A DNA stretch of 38,035 nt from Corallococcus sp. CA053C (GTDB taxonomy: Bacteria; Myxococcota; Myxococcia; Myxococcales; Myxococcaceae): the NCBI RefSeq assembly GCF_003611675.1, contig NZ_RAWA01000044.1:1-38035 (forward strand), written 5' to 3'. Below the pieces are notes generated by a model that saw only the letters and a program-made list of their open reading frames with translations, made no database searches and had not been told where the DNA came from. Shown piece after piece: positions 16,896 through 27,040 of the stretch. A program made the position numbers and the translations under genes. How positions within the stretch are numbered: the stretch's first letter is position 1; every line of letters begins with the position of its first letter.

Positions 16896-19800
16896 GTGCA
16901 CACGTCGCGGGTGCCCCCGGCCCCAGGGGGTAGTTGGTCTCCCACCCCCGGTGAACCCTTGGCACACTCCCTCTTCGGAGCCTCCTCGTCGCGGCGCGCC
17001 TTGCTGGGCCTGGCGCTGCTGGTGGCCGTGCCCGCATCGGCCACGGACATCGTCACCTTCAGTCAGGGCTCGCTCATCATCCCGGAGCAGGCCACCTTCC
17101 AGCAGGGCTGCGGCAGCCTTTCGGCCTACGGGCTCGTGTGGCGCCTCCTGCAGGCCAACGAAGCGGGCGGCGCCAACGCGTCGCACCCGGTGACGGTGTA
17201 CCTGGCCATCGACGACGCGAAGCGGTCCCCCAACCGGTGCGTGCCCACCAACAAGCACGTGCCGCCCACGCCGAACAACGGTCAGTGGAACGACCCCAGC
17301 TGGAATGACGGCTGTGACTTCCACATCTCCAACGCGAGCGCGGCGCCGGTCGTCCCCGTGCCCCCGCTGGCGCCGCTGCCCGCCGGGGGGCTGTTCCCGC
17401 AAGGCGACATCGACAACTTCACCACCACCGCCTTCGATGCCCGGCCGTACTTCGCGCAGAAGACGCTCAACACCGCCAGCGGCTTCCGCGACGTCCAGTA
17501 CATGGGCGCGAGCTTCATCATCGACGCGAAGGACGCGAAGAACGCGCTCGACTTCCTGAACTCCTCCGCCGGGCCGGACGCGCCGAACAAGTTCCGCAGC
17601 CCGTGCGACTGCGACACCTTCACCAACAACAGTGGCTGCTTCTACGTGCGCATGCACCAGGCCACGATTGAGTTCAACGCCCCCATTGGCCGGCGCCTCA
17701 ACCGCGTGCCCCCGAAGATCGCCCTGTTGGATCGTGACGACAACGACGCCAACGATGCCTCGTTCGTGAAGGGCGGCATGCTGGACGACTACCTGCGCAA
17801 CGCGGGCCTGGACTTCCCGGGCGCCGGCGGCTGCCCGCAGGGGACGACCACCACCTGCACGCTCAACGGAGGCCGCCCCGGCCTCATCTACGACGCGCTC
17901 CACGCCAACGCGGACCTCATCTCCACCGCGACGTACCGGAACGGGCTGCTCAACGCCATCGACCCGGCCACCCAGAAGCCGCGCTACCGCGTGTTCTGGG
18001 CGCCGCACTGGGAGATCGGCGACAGCGTCCGCTCCGAGTACAGCTCCAACGGGGACGGCGCCGTCAACCAGCGCGAGAACGTCCTCAACAACATCGCCTA
18101 CTTCACGGATCAGCGCGGCAACGGCCTGTTCGCCGAGTGCGCGAGCATCTGGTCCTATGAGACGAGCAAGCGCCCGGACAACACCCCCATCGCCCGCTCG
18201 CGCTTCCAGGGCGCGACCAACTTCGAGATCAACAAGCTGGGCGGCGGCTCCTCGTGGGATGGCCGCAACTGCACGGACCCGGACTACCTGGCCATCGCCG
18301 GCGCCGCGCCGGCCTGCATGCTCTACCCGAACCCGGGCGACCCCTTCTCCCAGATGGGTGACTTCCGCTTCAACAACGTGGCGGGCCACACGGAGAACTA
18401 CCGGGCCGCCAGCTACAAGCCCGGCGTGCGGCGGCTGGCGGTGAGCTGGGAGGACTACGCGAACGGCGAGCGCTACGACAACGCCACCGACGTGGCCGTG
18501 AACAACAAGCGCGGCCACGACTTCTTCTCCTTCAACCAGAAGGACAACGACCCGCAGAAGGCGACCGTCGTGTACCTGGCGGGCCACGACTTCAAGAACA
18601 GCGTCGCCGGCACGCGCATCGTGCTCAACACGCTGCTCAACCTGGGCTCCGAACCGCTGCAGAGCGAGCGCACCGTGTCCGCCCCGGTGGCGCTGGACGA
18701 CACCAACGGCAGCGACACCAACGGCTCGCGCGCCGTCCTGTTCAAGACCTCCTACGACGCGGTGTCGGGCTACCCGCCCGGCGTGGACACGTACACGCCC
18801 GCCCAGGGCTCGCACTGGGTGTTCCCCTACTATCCGGGCACGCTGCGCGCCCACTCGCTCATCGGCGGCAACGCGCTGAACGCGGGGGAGAACGCGCTGG
18901 CGGACGGCACCCTCTGGAACGCGGACGCGCGCCTGCCCCTGCCGGGCGACCGCAACCTCTTCACCTACTTCGGCGGCGAGGTGAAGGTGAACCCGGTGCT
19001 GGGCCCCAACCGCAGCGCGCCGCACGGGGTGCTGCAGGTGGGCTGGCAGCCGGAGGAGGTCTCCGGCACCCGCATCAACAACAACTACGCCAGCGCGCCC
19101 AACCCCGGCTGCGTGGACGTGATGAAGCTCAGCCGCGCCACGTCGCGCGATGGCACCTTCCGCTTCGACTTCGTGAGCGGCGCTGACGGCGTGTGCGACC
19201 TGCAGCAGGCGACGCAGTACACGCAGCAGGTGGGTGGCTCCGACTTCGGCGTGACGGACGCGGTGCTCAACAAGACCCGGCTGACCAACGACTTCCCCGT
19301 GGTGGCGCAGATGCTCCAGCGCGTGCGCGGCTTCTGCTTCGCCACCAGCACGCGCAACGACGGCACCGGCACCCCGGTGCTGGAGCCCTCCAACAGCCAG
19401 TGCAACAACCCCGACGCGGACAACCGCGCGCACCTGGGCGGCTTCATCCACTCCTCGCCCGTGGTCGTGCCCGCGAGCGCCAACATCCCGGACAGGGTCC
19501 ACGCCCGCCCGACGGTGGCCTACGCGGCGGGCCTGGACGGTCAGGTCCACGCCTTCTACGTCTCCGGTGGAGCCAGCTACGACGGCCCGGCGGAGAGCCT
19601 TCAGTTCCCCAACCCGGACGCCACGGCGCGCTTCAAGACGGACTACGCCCGCCTCTTCCGCCAGGGCACCCCGCCCCTGCCGGGCACGGAGCTCTGGAGC
19701 TTCCTGCCGGCCACGCAGCTGTCGGGCCTGCGCAACAACACCGCGCGGGTGAACAGCGCGCCCGTCGTGTTCGACGTGTTCGCGGACTTCGTGGGCACCG

Positions 19801-21200
19801 GCCGGCGCGAGTGGCACACCGTGCTCGTGGCCAACGTGGGCCAGTCCGGCCGCGACCTGTTCGCCCTGGACGTCACGAACCCGCTCAAGCCGGTGCTGCT
19901 GTGGCACCTGGTGGGCAGCCACTACGGCACCTCCAGCGCGCCGCACTCGGTGGTGGCGCTGGCGGACCGCGCCCAGGGCAGCACGGACTGGACGTACACC
20001 TGGGACGAGGACACCAGCCTCTTCCTGCTGCCGCCCAAGTCGGATCCGGGCCGCAAGCCCAGCGGCCTCTATGACTACAGCGGGCTGGGTGGCTCGCGCG
20101 GCCTGTCCGTGGGCGTGGGGCGCCTGGGCATGGAGCCCGTGTACGCCGTCTTCGTCGCCTCCAGCAGCTCCGGAGCGCTGGCGGTGACGGACTCGCCGGG
20201 CACGCCCCCCAAGGGGGTGCAGGTGTTCGCCATCGACGCGGCCACGGGCCAGAAGCTGTGGCAGTGGCAGCAGGCCTACACGAGCGGCGTGGACAACAGC
20301 GCGCCCGCCGCGCCCACCGTGTCGCAGGACACGAGCGGCGCCTCGCGCCTCTACGTGGGCGACATGGAGGGCCGCATGTGGGAGCTGGATGCCTCCACCG
20401 GCATGAACGTCAACGTGGCGCGCATGGGCCCCGCCTGCTCGGAGTCCAGCCCCTGCAAGTACGCCGCGATGGACATTGGCACCCTGCCCGCCACGAGCCA
20501 GCCCATCAGCACCAACGTGGGCCTCGCGCGCATCCCCCAGGACGCCAGCGCCGGCTCCGCCTTCGCGGCCTACAAGGGCAAGCTCGTGGCCCTGGTGGGC
20601 ACCGCCGGCATGGACTGGGTGCCGGACACCGTCGCGGGCCGCCTGCACGCGCTGCTGTTGGATCAGCAGCTGCGCCTGCCGCTGGGCATGGACGGCAAGC
20701 GGCTGAACGGCACGGCCATCGACGCGAGCGCGGCCCACACGGAGGAGGTGAAGTACGGCGTGCTCCAGGAGCCGTCGCCCTTCCCGCTCATCTTCGCGGC
20801 GCCCGAGCACGTCTACGGCAACATCACCATCGCCGGACGCACCGCGTACTTCAGCACCGCGGAGCAGTCGGTGAACGACCCCATGCTCCTGAGCGGCACC
20901 GTCCGGGGCGCCACCTACAGCATCGACCTGGGCAACACGACGAGCTCCGCCACGACCGCCGCCGTGCGCGTGCCCGGCACGACGCTCGCCAACTACGGCG
21001 GCGTGGCCGTCTACCACCGCGACAACGGCGGCACGTCCCAGGACTTCGTGGTGGGCGCGGAGGTCAGCGCCCTTCACGTCACCCGCATCTCCAACGGAAC
21101 CAACGAGGGCCCCTCCAGCCCCAACAAGAAGGACTCCGTGAGCGGCAGCAACGGCGTGCTCTACCAGCTGCTCAACTGGAGCCAGAGGTTCTTCGAATGA
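16896..21200 (+). CDS. pilY1: PilY1-like type IV pilus tip/assembly protein
   Basis: About 1430 residues, exported. The C-terminal third is the PilC/PilY1 beta-propeller: GLDGQVHAFYVSGG, WHTVLVANVGQSGRDLFALD and YVGDMEGRMWELD are family landmarks. In other bacteria PilY1 caps the pilus with minor pilins, primes assembly and mediates adhesion. The N-terminal half lacks a VWA metal motif and has Cys-rich spots (CDCDTFTNNSGC) and an acidic loop DRDDNDAND (17730-17756). The calcium loop expected just before YVGD reads DTSGASR (from 20328) and has lost most acidic ligands. The start is uncertain: GTG 16896 has AAGG 8 bases upstream, GTG 16818 is the longest, and TTG 16959 would give the cleanest signal peptide (RRALLGLALLVAVPASA). 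The stop overlaps pilV (ATGA). Confidence 0.9.
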   Translation: MHTSRVPPAPGGSWSPTPGEPLAHSLFGASSSRRALLGLALLVAVPASATDIVTFSQGSLIIPEQATFQQGCGSLSAYGLVWRLLQANEAGGANASHPVTVYLAIDDAKRSPNRCVPTNKHVPPTPNNGQWNDPSWNDGCDFHISNASAAPVVPVPPLAPLPAGGLFPQGDIDNFTTTAFDARPYFAQKTLNTASGFRDVQYMGASFIIDAKDAKNALDFLNSSAGPDAPNKFRSPCDCDTFTNNSGCFYVRMHQATIEFNAPIGRRLNRVPPKIALLDRDDNDANDASFVKGGMLDDYLRNAGLDFPGAGGCPQGTTTTCTLNGGRPGLIYDALHANADLISTATYRNGLLNAIDPATQKPRYRVFWAPHWEIGDSVRSEYSSNGDGAVNQRENVLNNIAYFTDQRGNGLFAECASIWSYETSKRPDNTPIARSRFQGATNFEINKLGGGSSWDGRNCTDPDYLAIAGAAPACMLYPNPGDPFSQMGDFRFNNVAGHTENYRAASYKPGVRRLAVSWEDYANGERYDNATDVAVNNKRGHDFFSFNQKDNDPQKATVVYLAGHDFKNSVAGTRIVLNTLLNLGSEPLQSERTVSAPVALDDTNGSDTNGSRAVLFKTSYDAVSGYPPGVDTYTPAQGSHWVFPYYPGTLRAHSLIGGNALNAGENALADGTLWNADARLPLPGDRNLFTYFGGEVKVNPVLGPNRSAPHGVLQVGWQPEEVSGTRINNNYASAPNPGCVDVMKLSRATSRDGTFRFDFVSGADGVCDLQQATQYTQQVGGSDFGVTDAVLNKTRLTNDFPVVAQMLQRVRGFCFATSTRNDGTGTPVLEPSNSQCNNPDADNRAHLGGFIHSSPVVVPASANIPDRVHARPTVAYAAGLDGQVHAFYVSGGASYDGPAESLQFPNPDATARFKTDYARLFRQGTPPLPGTELWSFLPATQLSGLRNNTARVNSAPVVFDVFADFVGTGRREWHTVLVANVGQSGRDLFALDVTNPLKPVLLWHLVGSHYGTSSAPHSVVALADRAQGSTDWTYTWDEDTSLFLLPPKSDPGRKPSGLYDYSGLGGSRGLSVGVGRLGMEPVYAVFVASSSSGALAVTDSPGTPPKGVQVFAIDAATGQKLWQWQQAYTSGVDNSAPAAPTVSQDTSGASRLYVGDMEGRMWELDASTGMNVNVARMGPACSESSPCKYAAMDIGTLPATSQPISTNVGLARIPQDASAGSAFAAYKGKLVALVGTAGMDWVPDTVAGRLHALLLDQQLRLPLGMDGKRLNGTAIDASAAHTEEVKYGVLQEPSPFPLIFAAPEHVYGNITIAGRTAYFSTAEQSVNDPMLLSGTVRGATYSIDLGNTTSSATTAAVRVPGTTLANYGGVAVYHRDNGGTSQDFVVGAEVSALHVTRISNGTNEGPSSPNKKDSVSGSNGVLYQLLNWSQRFFE

Positions 21201-21802
21201 GCCCCCTCTCCTCTTCCCGCCGCGCCCCCGCGCGCGGCAGCGGCCTGCTGGAGGTGCTCATCTCCATGAGCATCCTCGCGCTGGCCGCCGTGGGCGCCGT
21301 GATGGGCATGGTGGCCGCCACGCGCGACGTGAAGGACGGCCAGGTGCTCCAGGGCCGGCGCATGCTGCTGGAGTCGCGCATCCAGCGGCTGTGGCTCGGG
21401 TCGAAGGCGGAGCTCTTGAGCAACGCCGTGAACCGGCCCGCCCTCTTCCCGCCGGACATCGCCTTCGGCACGGCGCCGTGGGTGCTGGACCCCAGCCCCC
21501 CGGTGGCGGCGGACGTGGGCACCGGCGCCTACTTCCGCGTGCTGCCCACCGGGCAGGTGGAGCCGCTGACGAGCGTGCCCGTCAACACGCCCTGCATCGC
21601 CAGCACCCCGGACGCCGTCCTGCCCAAGGACGTCTACTGCCGGGAGATCCTCGTGACCAAGGGGCTGCCCAAGGACCTCCCGCCCGCCTCCGCGGCGCTG
21701 GTGCCCGCGGGCGCCCAGCCCTTCACCGTCTGGACGCGCGTGTTCCGCAAGGGCGACAGCCTGGAGCGCGCGCTCATCCACAGCGAGGTGTTCGTCCAAT
21801 GA
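21197..21802 (+). CDS. pilV: Type IV minor pilin, PilV-like
   Basis: 201 residues with a type III prepilin signal. After the basic leader, ARG|SGLLEVLISMSILALAAVGAVMG has Gly at -1 and Glu at +5, followed by a long hydrophobic helix; PilD-type peptidase would cut after Gly14. The globular part has two Cys (CIAS, YCRE) that could form a disulfide, as in minor pilins. The gene starts inside the pilY1 stop (ATGA) with AGAGG 8 bases upstream, and ends in an ATGA overlap with the PilW-like gene. PilV naming rests on the N-terminus and on position before PilW. Confidence 0.85.
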   Translation: MSPLSSSRRAPARGSGLLEVLISMSILALAAVGAVMGMVAATRDVKDGQVLQGRRMLLESRIQRLWLGSKAELLSNAVNRPALFPPDIAFGTAPWVLDPSPPVAADVGTGAYFRVLPTGQVEPLTSVPVNTPCIASTPDAVLPKDVYCREILVTKGLPKDLPPASAALVPAGAQPFTVWTRVFRKGDSLERALIHSEVFVQ

Positions 21803-22944
21803 GGCGTCGCATGGAGTCCCCGTCCACGTCCCCGTCCACGTCCACGTCCACGAAGCGGCCGCATCCGCTGGCGCGCGGCATGACGCTGCTGGAGACGATG
21901 GTGGCCGCGGCGCTCGCGACCATCATCCTCGCGGCGGCGGCGGCCCTGCTGCTGGCGGGCGGGCGCGTGGTGCACAACACGGAGCACGTGGCGGACAGCC
22001 ACGACCACGCACGCCTCGCGGGGGAGCTGCTGCTGTCCGCGGTGCGGCAGGCCGGGTCGGGCATGTCCGACGGCCTGTGGGTGGTGTCCTCGGGCGTGCC
22101 CCAGCGCATCAACCCCATCTTCGGCGGCGACGGCGCGGGCACGGGCCTGCTCACCGCCACTACCACCGGCAACGTGGTGGGCACCGAGGGCAGCGACGAC
22201 CTGTGGCTGGTGGTGCCGGACCGCAACTACCTGGGCCGCGACTGCGCGCCGGGCGCGGCGATGACGGTGGTGGCGCCGGGCACCGGCTCGCTCCAGGTCA
22301 ACTGCGTGGGCACGCCCAGCGGCGCCCCTCCGGCCACCCCCATGCTGGTGGCCAGCAACATGAAGAGCGCCGCGCTGCTCACCCAGACGTCGGTGACGAG
22401 CAACCCGCCCACCGCCACGGTGAGCTACTCGGAGTCCGGCGTGCCGGGCTTCTCCAACGCGCCCCACAAGGGCGGCTTCCAGCGCGGGGACCTGGTGTAC
22501 CCCGCGCGGGTGCTGCACTTCTTCATCGGGCCGCACCCGACCACGGGCCGCAAGGCGCTCCTGCGCGCGGAGGGCACGCCCGCCGCCGACATCGCGGGCC
22601 GTCCCTTCATGGACATGGGCGACCCGGTGGTGGTGCAGGACTTCGTGGAGGACTTCCAGGTGGCCTTCGGCGTCGACGCGACCAACACGGGCGACCCCAC
22701 GAGCTACGTCTTCCAGAATGGGCTGTCGCCCGAGTACACGCCGGGCCTGCGCTCGGTGCGCATCAGCGTGGTGGCCACCGGCCGCACGCCCCGGCGCGAC
22801 ACGCAGAACCAGGCGGTGCTCTCCGAGGACCTGCCCATCGCGGTGGAGAACCACACCCCGGCCACCGTCCCCCCGGATGGCTACTTCCGCAGCCTCTTCT
22901 CGCGCCGGGCCGAGCTGCCCAACCTGGCCTCGGCCAGCCTGTGA
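21799..22944 (+). CDS. pilW: Type IV minor pilin, PilW-like
   Basis: 381 residues, a size typical of PilW. The prepilin site is ARG|MTLLETMVAAALATIILAAAAALLLAGG, with Glu at +5. The leader before it is unusually long (about 27 residues) and contains a Ser/Thr/Pro repeat. The body shows a PilW-like layout (HARLAGELLLSAVRQAGSGM; a late FVEDFQVAFGVD segment found in PilW proteins). In Pseudomonas and Myxococcus PilW works with PilV, PilX and PilY1 in the priming complex. The start overlaps the pilV stop (ATGA) and the end overlaps pilX (GTGA). Met5 (21811) is a possible alternative start. Confidence 0.88.
   Translation: MRRRMESPSTSPSTSTSTKRPHPLARGMTLLETMVAAALATIILAAAAALLLAGGRVVHNTEHVADSHDHARLAGELLLSAVRQAGSGMSDGLWVVSSGVPQRINPIFGGDGAGTGLLTATTTGNVVGTEGSDDLWLVVPDRNYLGRDCAPGAAMTVVAPGTGSLQVNCVGTPSGAPPATPMLVASNMKSAALLTQTSVTSNPPTATVSYSESGVPGFSNAPHKGGFQRGDLVYPARVLHFFIGPHPTTGRKALLRAEGTPAADIAGRPFMDMGDPVVVQDFVEDFQVAFGVDATNTGDPTSYVFQNGLSPEYTPGLRSVRISVVATGRTPRRDTQNQAVLSEDLPIAVENHTPATVPPDGYFRSLFSRRAELPNLASASL
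21817..21852 (+). repeat. Six tandem hexamers TCC(A/C)CG in the pilW leader
   Basis: Units at 21817, 21823, 21829, 21835, 21841 and 21847 read TCCCCG, TCCACG, TCCCCG, TCCACG, TCCACG, TCCACG. They encode Ser-Pro/Thr dipeptides in the prepilin leader. Because the unit is 6 bases, a copy-number change would keep the frame and only alter leader length. Confidence 0.8.
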
Positions 22945-23588
22945 GCCCCACCATGTCCCCGCGCCCCTCCTCCCGTTCCACCCGCGGCGCCACGCTGCTG
23001 CTCGTGGTGCTGCTCGTCACCGTGCTGCTGGGACTGGTGGCGGGCGTCATGGCCTACGCCAGCAGCGAGCGCACCCGCGCCGTGTCCTCCAGCCGCGTGG
23101 GCCAGCGGCAGAGCTGCGCGGAGAGCGGCCTGCAGCTGGCGCGCGGCTACTTCGGCCGCAACTACGGCCAGTGGAACACCTACCTCGGCAGGCCGTCCGT
23201 CTACGACCCCGTCGCCTCGCCCACCAACACCGCGCCCGCCAAACCGCGCGAACCAACGGCGCCCACGGGGCGCAACGCCATCAAGCTCGCGGACCCCGCG
23301 CTGTTCGCGGACCTGGACGGGGACGGCAAGGACGACGTGTACCTGTACATCCGCGACAACGAGGACGAGTTCAAGCCGCTCGCCAACGACTGGACGCGGG
23401 ACAATGATCAGCAGGTGGTGGTGGGCGCGATGTGCATCAGCGAGACGCTGATTCCGCGCCGGGGTGACAACAACAGGCAGGACCCGTCCGCCCTCGCCGT
23501 GGAGGGCATCCTCCAGTACAACGGCGGCGGCCAGGCCTACACCGCGCAGTCGGCGGGCGGCACGGGCTCCGGCAACCTGAACCGCTGA
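22941..23588 (+). CDS. pilX: Minor pilin, PilX-like, with a calcium-loop motif
   Basis: 215 residues from the GTG overlapping the pilW stop (ATG 22953 is the alternative). The N-terminus RG|ATLLLVVLLVTVLLGLVAGV resembles PilX/GspK: prepilin cleavage after Gly but no Glu at +5, as is usual for PilX. Residues 124-132 read DLDGDGKDD, an exact DxDxDGxxD calcium-binding loop, followed by the acidic YIRDNEDEF. One Cys pair (SCAES, MCISE) is present. PilX-type pilins sit near the pilus tip and contact PilY1. It is the last gene of the four-gene module; a 13-bp tandem repeat follows the stop. Confidence 0.85.
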   Translation: MSPTMSPRPSSRSTRGATLLLVVLLVTVLLGLVAGVMAYASSERTRAVSSSRVGQRQSCAESGLQLARGYFGRNYGQWNTYLGRPSVYDPVASPTNTAPAKPREPTAPTGRNAIKLADPALFADLDGDGKDDVYLYIRDNEDEFKPLANDWTRDNDQQVVVGAMCISETLIPRRGDNNRQDPSALAVEGILQYNGGGQAYTAQSAGGTGSGNLNR

Positions 23589-23597
23589 GCCGGTGCG

Positions 23598-23633
23598 TTC
23601 GAGCCGGTCCTTCGAGCCGGTCCTTCGAGCCGG
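23598..23633 (+). repeat. 13-bp tandem repeat (2.8 copies) after pilX
   Basis: TTCGAGCCGGTCC occurs at 23598-23610 and 23611-23623, and its first 10 bases recur at 23624-23633. It lies 9 bases after the pilX stop and 30 bases before the next gene, with no spacers or cas genes. Its role is unknown; slipped-strand duplication is the simple explanation. Confidence 0.9.
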
Positions 23634-23663
23634 CCGGGGCGCGGGCGTGACAAGCTGTCCGCC

Positions 23664-24086
23664 ATGCCCACGCTCGAAGACGCCATCGCCCTCGCGGTGG
23701 CCGCGCACCAGGGCCAGCGCGACAAGGCTGGCCAGCCCTACATCCTCCACCCGCTGCGCGTGATGCTGCGCCTGGGCAATGACACCGAGCGCACCGTGGC
23801 CATCCTCCACGACGTGGTGGAGGACACCCCGTACACGTTGGAGCGGCTGCGCGGGCTGGGCTACGCGGAGGACGTCCTGTCCGCGCTGGACTGCCTGACG
23901 AAGCGCGAGGGGGAGTCCTACGAGGCCTTCATCGAGAGGCTCCGGCCCCACCCCGTGGCCCGCCGCGTGAAGCTGGCGGACCTGGAGGACAACATGGACG
24001 TGCGGCGGCTGTCCGCCGTCACGCCGAAGGACGCCGAGCGGCTGTCGCGCTACGTGGCCGCGTGGACGCGCCTGCGCGCGGAGTAG
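23664..24086 (+). CDS. Stand-alone SpoT/MESH1-like HD hydrolase
   Basis: 140 residues, an HD domain like the (p)ppGpp-hydrolysing part of Rel/SpoT, with no synthetase, TGS or ACT domain. The manganese and catalytic residues expected from Rel and MESH1 are all present: His15 (AAHQGQ), His49-Asp50 and Glu53-Asp54 (LHDVVEDT), Asp106 (VKLADLEDN) and Asn110. It could therefore be a small alarmone hydrolase, though related HD proteins act on other nucleotides or on NADPH. There is no clear SD. It stands between the pilus module and a convergent aconitase gene; a functional link to either is not evident. Confidence 0.88.
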   Translation: MPTLEDAIALAVAAHQGQRDKAGQPYILHPLRVMLRLGNDTERTVAILHDVVEDTPYTLERLRGLGYAEDVLSALDCLTKREGESYEAFIERLRPHPVARRVKLADLEDNMDVRRLSAVTPKDAERLSRYVAAWTRLRAE

Positions 24087-24109
24087 CCACCGCCTCCTGG
24101 AAAAGACGA

Positions 24110-24149
24110 CGGCCCGGCGACCCTCCGTGGAGCGAGGGCGGCCGGGCCG
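24110..24149. terminator. Hairpin terminator between HD hydrolase and aconitase genes
   Basis: CGGCCCGGC (24110-24118) pairs perfectly with GCCGGGCCG (24141-24149), with an inner CCCTC/GAGGG stem (24121-24125 with 24134-24138). It sits midway between two convergent stops. There is no long T tract on either side. Confidence 0.65.
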
Positions 24150-24172
24150 CGAACCATCACCGCGAAGGCGCG

Positions 24173-26911
<2,739 letters not shown>

Positions 26912-26946
26912 GTGCGTTGCCGTCCTTCCGTGCCGGAATGGGGCAA

Positions 26947-26975
26947 CTTCTAGGCGCGTCGCACCCGGCATGCAA
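26947..26975 (-). promoter_or_regulatory. Possible sigma-70 type promoter of acnA
   Basis: On the minus strand TTGCAT (26970-26975) and TAGAAG (26947-26952) are separated by 17 bases, matching 3-4 of 6 consensus positions each, and lie 36-64 bases upstream of the ATG. Spacing and position are good but the boxes are weak. It partly adjoins the terminator of the upstream operon. Confidence 0.22.
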
Positions 26976-26976
26976 A

Positions 26977-27022
26977 GGGTTCCTGCACCGCGTTGAAGGC
27001 GGTGGACGGTTGCCTGGAACCC
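26977..27022 (-). terminator. Nested hairpin ending the WYL-WYL-FHA-PLD transcript
   Basis: GGGTTCC (26977-26983) pairs with GGAACCC (27016-27022), and inside it CACCGC (26986-26991) pairs with GCGGTG (26999-27004). It lies 18 bases past the PLD stop on the minus strand and separates that transcript from acnA. There is no long T tract, although TTTGCA follows directly. Confidence 0.6.
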
Positions 27023-27040
27023 GGGGATGACGGCCGTGCT

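Noticed and set aside
16764-16950. Possible c-di-GMP riboswitch in the pilY1 leader
   Set aside because: Several hairpins are present, but I could not match the conserved GEMM sequence blocks. A covariance-model search would decide.
16760-17056. 98-codon minus-strand frame over the pilY1 start
   Set aside because: It has no ribosome-binding site or protein features and overlaps the pilY1 signal peptide region antisense.
16323-21077. A 1584-codon minus-strand open frame opposite pilY1
   Set aside because: It is the mirror of the strongly biased pilY1 coding frame: the protein is His/Arg/Val/Gly/Ala-rich without domains. Long antisense frames are expected at this GC content.
23598-23633. CRISPR-like array
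   Set aside because: The repeats are directly adjacent, without spacers, and no cas genes are present.
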